Below, piece by piece: positions 60,847 to 64,000 of a stretch of DNA of 64,000 nucleotides; within the stretch, counting starts at the first letter, position 1; each line of letters opens with the position of its first letter. The notes under the pieces are model-generated. The model saw nothing but the letters and a program-made list of their open reading frames with translations, made no database searches and was not told the DNA's origin. The DNA is from an uncultured Alphaproteobacteria bacterium. Its GTDB lineage: Bacteria; Pseudomonadota; Alphaproteobacteria; HIMB59; GCA-002718135. The DNA lies in NCBI GenBank assembly GCA_902582755.1, contig CACHSZ010000003.1, positions 62,001 through 126,000 on the forward strand, in the 5' to 3' direction. The position numbers and the translations under genes were made by a program.

Positions 60847-62124
60847 TTATCCTAACTTTATGTTGTCTATTCCAACAATTTTATTGTAAAGCCAATAGAA
60901 GATCAGCATTATACCAAGAAGTATACCTCCAAGAGCAGCACACAATCCCCAATTGAGTGTAGTTTTTAAATGGTATGCTATCCAACTTCCAATTAATTTA
61001 CCATCTTTTCCTCCAACTAATTCAGGGGTTATAAAATATCCAATTGCAAGAACAAATACTAATAAACCTCCAGCACTTATTCCAGGAATAGTCTGTGGCA
61101 AGTAAACACGCCAAAATGCCATTGCAGGTTTAGCGCCTAAGTTTTGAGCTGCTCTCATATGACTTTTAGGAATTACTCTCATTACGCTATACAAAGGTAA
61201 AATCATAAATGGTAATAAAATTTGAGTCATAGCAATTAAAGTTCCAGCCTCATTGTAAACCATTTGAATACGACCATCATCGCTTATAACACCTAACCAA
61301 ACTAGAATTCCATTGATAACGCCATTTTGTTGAAGCATTACAATCCATGCTGTTGTTCTCACAAGTAAGGAAGTCCAAAAGGGTAATAATACAAAAATCA
61401 TTAAAAGATTACTGTATCTAAGAGGTAGATTAGCTAATAGATGAGCAACCGGAAAACCAAGAATTAAGCAAAAAATTGTAACATATACACTTACCTTAAA
61501 AGTTCTAAGCCAAGTTTTTATATACATTCTTCTTTTTTCATCTTGTAGAACAACATCTCCATCTTCATCAAATGTTCTATCAAGTGCGTTCCAATAATAA
61601 ATTGAAGATCTATCATTTACCATTTGGTTAAAAGAGTACCAGTAAGTTGGATCACCCCAAAACTTATTTATTTTTATAAATGTATCTTTGTACGAAACAG
61701 GCTCTTCACCCTTTTTTACAATTTTTTTTATTTCTCTAGTTGTTTTTTTTATTAAACTTTTCCAACCAGATTTAGCATAATTCATTCTTGTTAAAGCTTT
61801 ACCTATCTGCCTTTTGTCTCCATTGGCTAGTTCGAAAAAAAGACTTTTATATACTTCTTCTGGAGGTAGTTCGTCGGCTCCTTTATCCCAGTTTTTGTAT
61901 TCTTCAAAAGTATTGGGAAAAACTGAATTAATTTGGCTATCGTCAACACTCCTCAGAAGCATATCTCCGATTGGCATTACAAAAGTAACAATAATAAAAA
62001 GAAGTAAAGGAAAAACTAGAAGAAAAGCTCGAAGTTTATTTCTTCTTTCAGCTTTGCGAAGACTTTGTTTAAGTGGGATACCGTCAGTAGTTAATAATTC
62101 AGCTGTAGAAATAGTAACCTCCAA
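60847..62124 (-). CDS. Pot-type ABC importer permease (PotB/PotH-like), start uncertain
   Basis: A permease of about 421-425 residues. The first helix (about 32-56) is followed by a large periplasmic insertion (about 70-200), then five helices and the coupling loop HMRAAQNLGAKPAMAFWRVYLP. Extra insertions of this kind occur in spermidine/putrescine-like permeases. The longest reading starts with TTG at 62124, but that codon overlaps the GGAGG site. An in-frame ATT at 62112 lies 5 bases after the site and could be the real start; no ATG or GTG is available before the first helix. A terminator-like hairpin precedes the gene. Confidence 0.9.
   Translation of the reverse strand: MEVTISTAELLTTDGIPLKQSLRKAERRNKLRAFLLVFPLLLFIIVTFVMPIGDMLLRSVDDSQINSVFPNTFEEYKNWDKGADELPPEEVYKSLFFELANGDKRQIGKALTRMNYAKSGWKSLIKKTTREIKKIVKKGEEPVSYKDTFIKINKFWGDPTYWYSFNQMVNDRSSIYYWNALDRTFDEDGDVVLQDEKRRMYIKTWLRTFKVSVYVTIFCLILGFPVAHLLANLPLRYSNLLMIFVLLPFWTSLLVRTTAWIVMLQQNGVINGILVWLGVISDDGRIQMVYNEAGTLIAMTQILLPFMILPLYSVMRVIPKSHMRAAQNLGAKPAMAFWRVYLPQTIPGISAGGLLVFVLAIGYFITPELVGGKDGKLIGSWIAYHLKTTLNWGLCAALGGILLGIMLIFYWLYNKIVGIDNIKLG
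62118..62122 (-). promoter_or_regulatory. Ribosome site with no ATG, GTG or TTG at proper spacing
   Basis: GGAGG on the minus strand is followed 5 bases later by ATT (62112) in frame with the permease. This raises the possibility of a rare ATT start codon, or of a non-canonical start for expression control. Confidence 0.45.
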
Positions 62125-62125
62125 A

Positions 62126-62153
62126 TAAAAAGGCGAGATAATTCTCGCCTTTA
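62126..62153 (-). terminator. Hairpin between the binding-protein and permease genes
   Basis: A 10-bp stem AAAGGCGAGA with its complement and a 4-base loop are followed on the minus strand by a T-run. It lies right before the permease, as at the aglE/aglF junction. It probably reduces downstream transcription. Confidence 0.8.
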
Positions 62154-62183
62154 GATTAAATTACAAATTTTAATTTATCAAGC

Positions 62184-63287
62184 TTAGTTACCCATCCATG
62201 CAGCATAACGCTCGTTAATTTCTGCACCGTAATCTGACCACCATTGTGGATCACTCACGATTGAAACTTTTAAACGTTCTGGTGTGTTGGGCATATGAGG
62301 CATAATATCAACACCTCCTGGTCCCCAAGGCTCATTGTTTTCAATGATTGGAATACCAGATGCTCTCATTGGTCCATATGTAATATATTTAGCTTGTTCA
62401 GCTTGAGCTTCAGGAGTTGAAGCATGCATCATAAAGTCAATAGCTGCATCTCTATTAGGAGCTCCAGCAGTTAGACAAAGATACTCTTGGTCTAAAACCT
62501 GACCTTCCCAAATATACTCAAAGTTTTCACCTTCAGCTAAGTTTGCTGCACCTACACGACCGTTATATGCAATAGCCATAATAACTTCACCACTTTTTAC
62601 TAACTCAAGTGGTTGTGAACCAGCAGACCAGAAAACAACATCGTCCTTAATTCTGTCCATAACTTCAAATGCTCTATCAATAGCACCTGTTTGGTTAGCT
62701 AAAACTGTAGGAACTGCATTTGGACTTACTCCATCTGCTACCATTGCTTTTTCGATTATACCTGTTGCCCAAGTATGAATACCTCTTTTGCCAGGAAATT
62801 TTTCTGTATCAAAAAAGTCTGCCATACTGTCAGGCTTCTCTCCAGGGAATGCATCTGGGTCATAAAATACAACGTATGTCCAAAAGATTTGTGGTACACA
62901 ACAGTCCCAACCAGAGTGGTATTCAAGACCATTATTTTCCATATCTTCTAACATTGATTCACCGTCAGGACCTGGAGTTGATAATTCAGCAATTTCAGAA
63001 GAAATATCTTCAAATAGACCTTCATCACAACCTGTGATTGCATCAGATGGTAATACATCTACTAAATCCCAAGTAACACTTCCACTTTCTACTTGAGCTC
63101 TTACTTCACCTAAACCTCCGTTGTAGTTTTCAAAGACAATTGAGCTAGGATCAGAATATGTATCAGCATAAGCTTTTTGTTGACTTTCTGTATAAGCACC
63201 ACCCCATGAAGCAACCGTTACAGCGCTAGCTGCAAAAGGAGCAAATACAAGTGACACAAATAAGAAGGCTTTTAAAAATTTAGACAT
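62184..63287 (-). CDS. Pot-type ABC importer binding protein (PotD/PotF-like)
   Basis: A 367-residue extracellular solute-binding protein with a signal peptide (residues 1-22, ending ASA). The mature domain begins VTVASWGGAYTESQQ, typical of the PotD/family 8-like amine binders, and contains QVESGSVTWDLVDV and IFWTYVVFYDPDAFPG. These binders usually carry acidic and aromatic residues for polyamines or related amines. It has a clear AGGAGG site 6 bases before the ATG. The ATPase lies upstream (132 bases) and the permeases downstream, beyond a terminator-like hairpin. Confidence 0.94.
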   Translation of the reverse strand: MSKFLKAFLFVSLVFAPFAASAVTVASWGGAYTESQQKAYADTYSDPSSIVFENYNGGLGEVRAQVESGSVTWDLVDVLPSDAITGCDEGLFEDISSEIAELSTPGPDGESMLEDMENNGLEYHSGWDCCVPQIFWTYVVFYDPDAFPGEKPDSMADFFDTEKFPGKRGIHTWATGIIEKAMVADGVSPNAVPTVLANQTGAIDRAFEVMDRIKDDVVFWSAGSQPLELVKSGEVIMAIAYNGRVGAANLAEGENFEYIWEGQVLDQEYLCLTAGAPNRDAAIDFMMHASTPEAQAEQAKYITYGPMRASGIPIIENNEPWGPGGVDIMPHMPNTPERLKVSIVSDPQWWSDYGAEINERYAAWMGN

Positions 63288-63313
63288 ATATATCCTCCTA
63301 TTTTTTAATTATT

Positions 63314-63327
63314 TAATCTTAAGATTA
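63314..63327. promoter_or_regulatory. 14-bp palindrome upstream of the binding-protein gene
   Basis: TAATCTTAAGATTA is a perfect palindrome, centred about 34 bases upstream of the start at 63287. It may be an operator, but a chance match in A/T-rich DNA cannot be excluded. The rest of 63288-63419 should contain the gene's own promoter; I cannot name its boxes. Confidence 0.3.
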
Positions 63328-63419
63328 TGTCTGTAATGCGAGTGTAATAACATGTCGTTAAATGAAAAAAAAGGGGTAAAAGTAAAAAATTTTGGCTAAA
63401 TATAAAGAAAAAAGTATAA

Positions 63420-64000
63420 TTACAGATCTAATGCTCGAACATCTTCAGAATTCCAGCTTAATTTAAGTTCATCACCCTCTTTATGATTAAAACTTCCCTC
63501 ATTTGGAACCTTGACTATAAACTCTTTATTACCACAAACATCAAGCCTAGCTCTAATGTGATCGCCTAGGTAAATTAGTTCTTCAATTTTACCTGAAAAA
63601 TTGTTGGAGTCAGATGTTGTTTTATCAATTGAAACACGTTCTGGTCTAATAGATAGTTGGGTTTTTTCTCCAACTTCATTCACATTAATTTTTAATGCTT
63701 TCACCATTCCAAAACCTCCATCCAATTCAACAGTACATGATGATCCATTCACTTCCCTTACAACACCATTAAGTGTATTATTTTCACCTATAAATTTTGC
63801 AACAAAAGAATTTTCAGGTTTTTCATACAAGATATCAGGTGTAGACAATTGTTGTACAACTCCATCATTGAATACTGCAATTCTATTGGACATTGTTAAT
63901 GCTTCACTTTGATCATGAGTAACATAGACAACTGTTATACCAATCCTATCATGAATATGTTTTATTTCGTATTGCATCTGTTCGCGTAAATTCTTATCGA
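63420..64000 (-). CDS. Pot-type ABC importer ATP-binding protein (PotA-like), partial
   Basis: The C-terminal part of a polyamine-type ATPase; the N-terminal part lies beyond the window edge. The visible portion starts inside the segment LREQMQYEIKHIHDR, which follows Walker B, then shows VVYVTHDQSEAL (switch His) and the TOBE domain with FIGENNTLNG and LSIRPERVSI, as in the PotA/FbpC family. The frame continues upstream to the window edge, so the ATG at 63977 is internal. The gene is upstream of the binding protein on the same strand and completes the importer. Confidence 0.93.
   Translation of the reverse strand, partial: DKNLREQMQYEIKHIHDRIGITVVYVTHDQSEALTMSNRIAVFNDGVVQQLSTPDILYEKPENSFVAKFIGENNTLNGVVREVNGSSCTVELDGGFGMVKALKINVNEVGEKTQLSIRPERVSIDKTTSDSNNFSGKIEELIYLGDHIRARLDVCGNKEFIVKVPNEGSFNHKEGDELKLSWNSEDVRALDL

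Noticed and set aside
1..64000. Insertion sequences, prophage genes, integrases, CRISPR arrays, defence systems or rRNA
   Set aside because: I looked for transposase and integrase motifs, regular direct repeats and rRNA-like segments and saw none; gene content is metabolic and transport throughout.

Overview
The window is about 30% GC by eye, densely packed and carries no mobile elements, CRISPR array or rRNA. It reads as a piece of a streamlined marine alphaproteobacterial genome of the Pelagibacterales-like or HIMB59/AEGEAN-169-like type. This placement is inference from composition, the clpS-clpA pair, an alphaproteobacterial tRNA-Thr, agl- and frc-like sugar importers and very short intergenic gaps. 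No gap between genes exceeds 300 bases; the longest is 29203-29397 (195 bases), and it holds a terminator and an unusual structured element.

Layout. 1-8602: mixed housekeeping genes (a duplicated-domain protein of unknown function, tRNA-Thr, a DUF4174 protein, a serine hydrolase, a GST, a GYD-domain protein, pdxJ, a LysE-type exporter, an M19 dipeptidase, a cyclophilin, a RidA-like protein, a FemAB/COG3146-like protein). 8599-15078: clpS-clpA, a D,D-carboxypeptidase with a SPOR domain, phosphomannomutase and UDP-glucose dehydrogenase. 15192-23421: two paralogous membrane desaturases bracket an aldehyde dehydrogenase, an Frc/Rbs-type sugar importer, a ThuA-like protein and a Gfo/Idh/MocA oxidoreductase. 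23433-29202: a LacI-type regulator diverges from an alpha-glucoside importer (aglEFGK-like), with a perfect 14-bp operator between them. 29203-33155: the structured element, a short glpD, two HAD phosphatases, a D-glycerate 3-kinase and a methyltransferase-like membrane protein.

33160-45717: a long minus-strand amino-sugar operon with a cytoplasmic GH20 hexosaminidase, an oxidoreductase, a MalF/MalG/MalG/binding-protein importer, two SIS proteins, NagA, a GMC oxidoreductase and an enolase-superfamily enzyme. A galactokinase-like gene diverges from its head. Together these suggest import of an amino-sugar disaccharide, hydrolysis inside the cell, then deacetylation and deamination to fructose-6-phosphate. 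46795-53297: a TauD-type dioxygenase, two SDRs, two Gfo/Idh/MocA dehydrogenases and an altronate-dehydratase-like protein, probably for a sugar acid or polyol. 53300-64000: an iron alcohol dehydrogenase, two aldehyde dehydrogenases, a glutamine-synthetase-like ligase, a DadA-like flavoenzyme and a Pot-type ABC importer, which fit polyamine or related amine uptake and gamma-glutamyl oxidation.

Recurring patterns: binding-protein genes carry perfect GGAGG ribosome sites, while most of the other starts I examined have none; binding-protein genes are followed by stable hairpins; four convergent gene pairs interlock by exactly four bases at their stop codons; and only one transcription factor was recognised in the window. 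The most interesting candidate is the element at 29282-29363. It reads either as a plus-strand small RNA with an exposed CCUCC segment resembling an antisense of the binding-protein start sites, or as a minus-strand 10-codon ORF with a perfect ribosome site.
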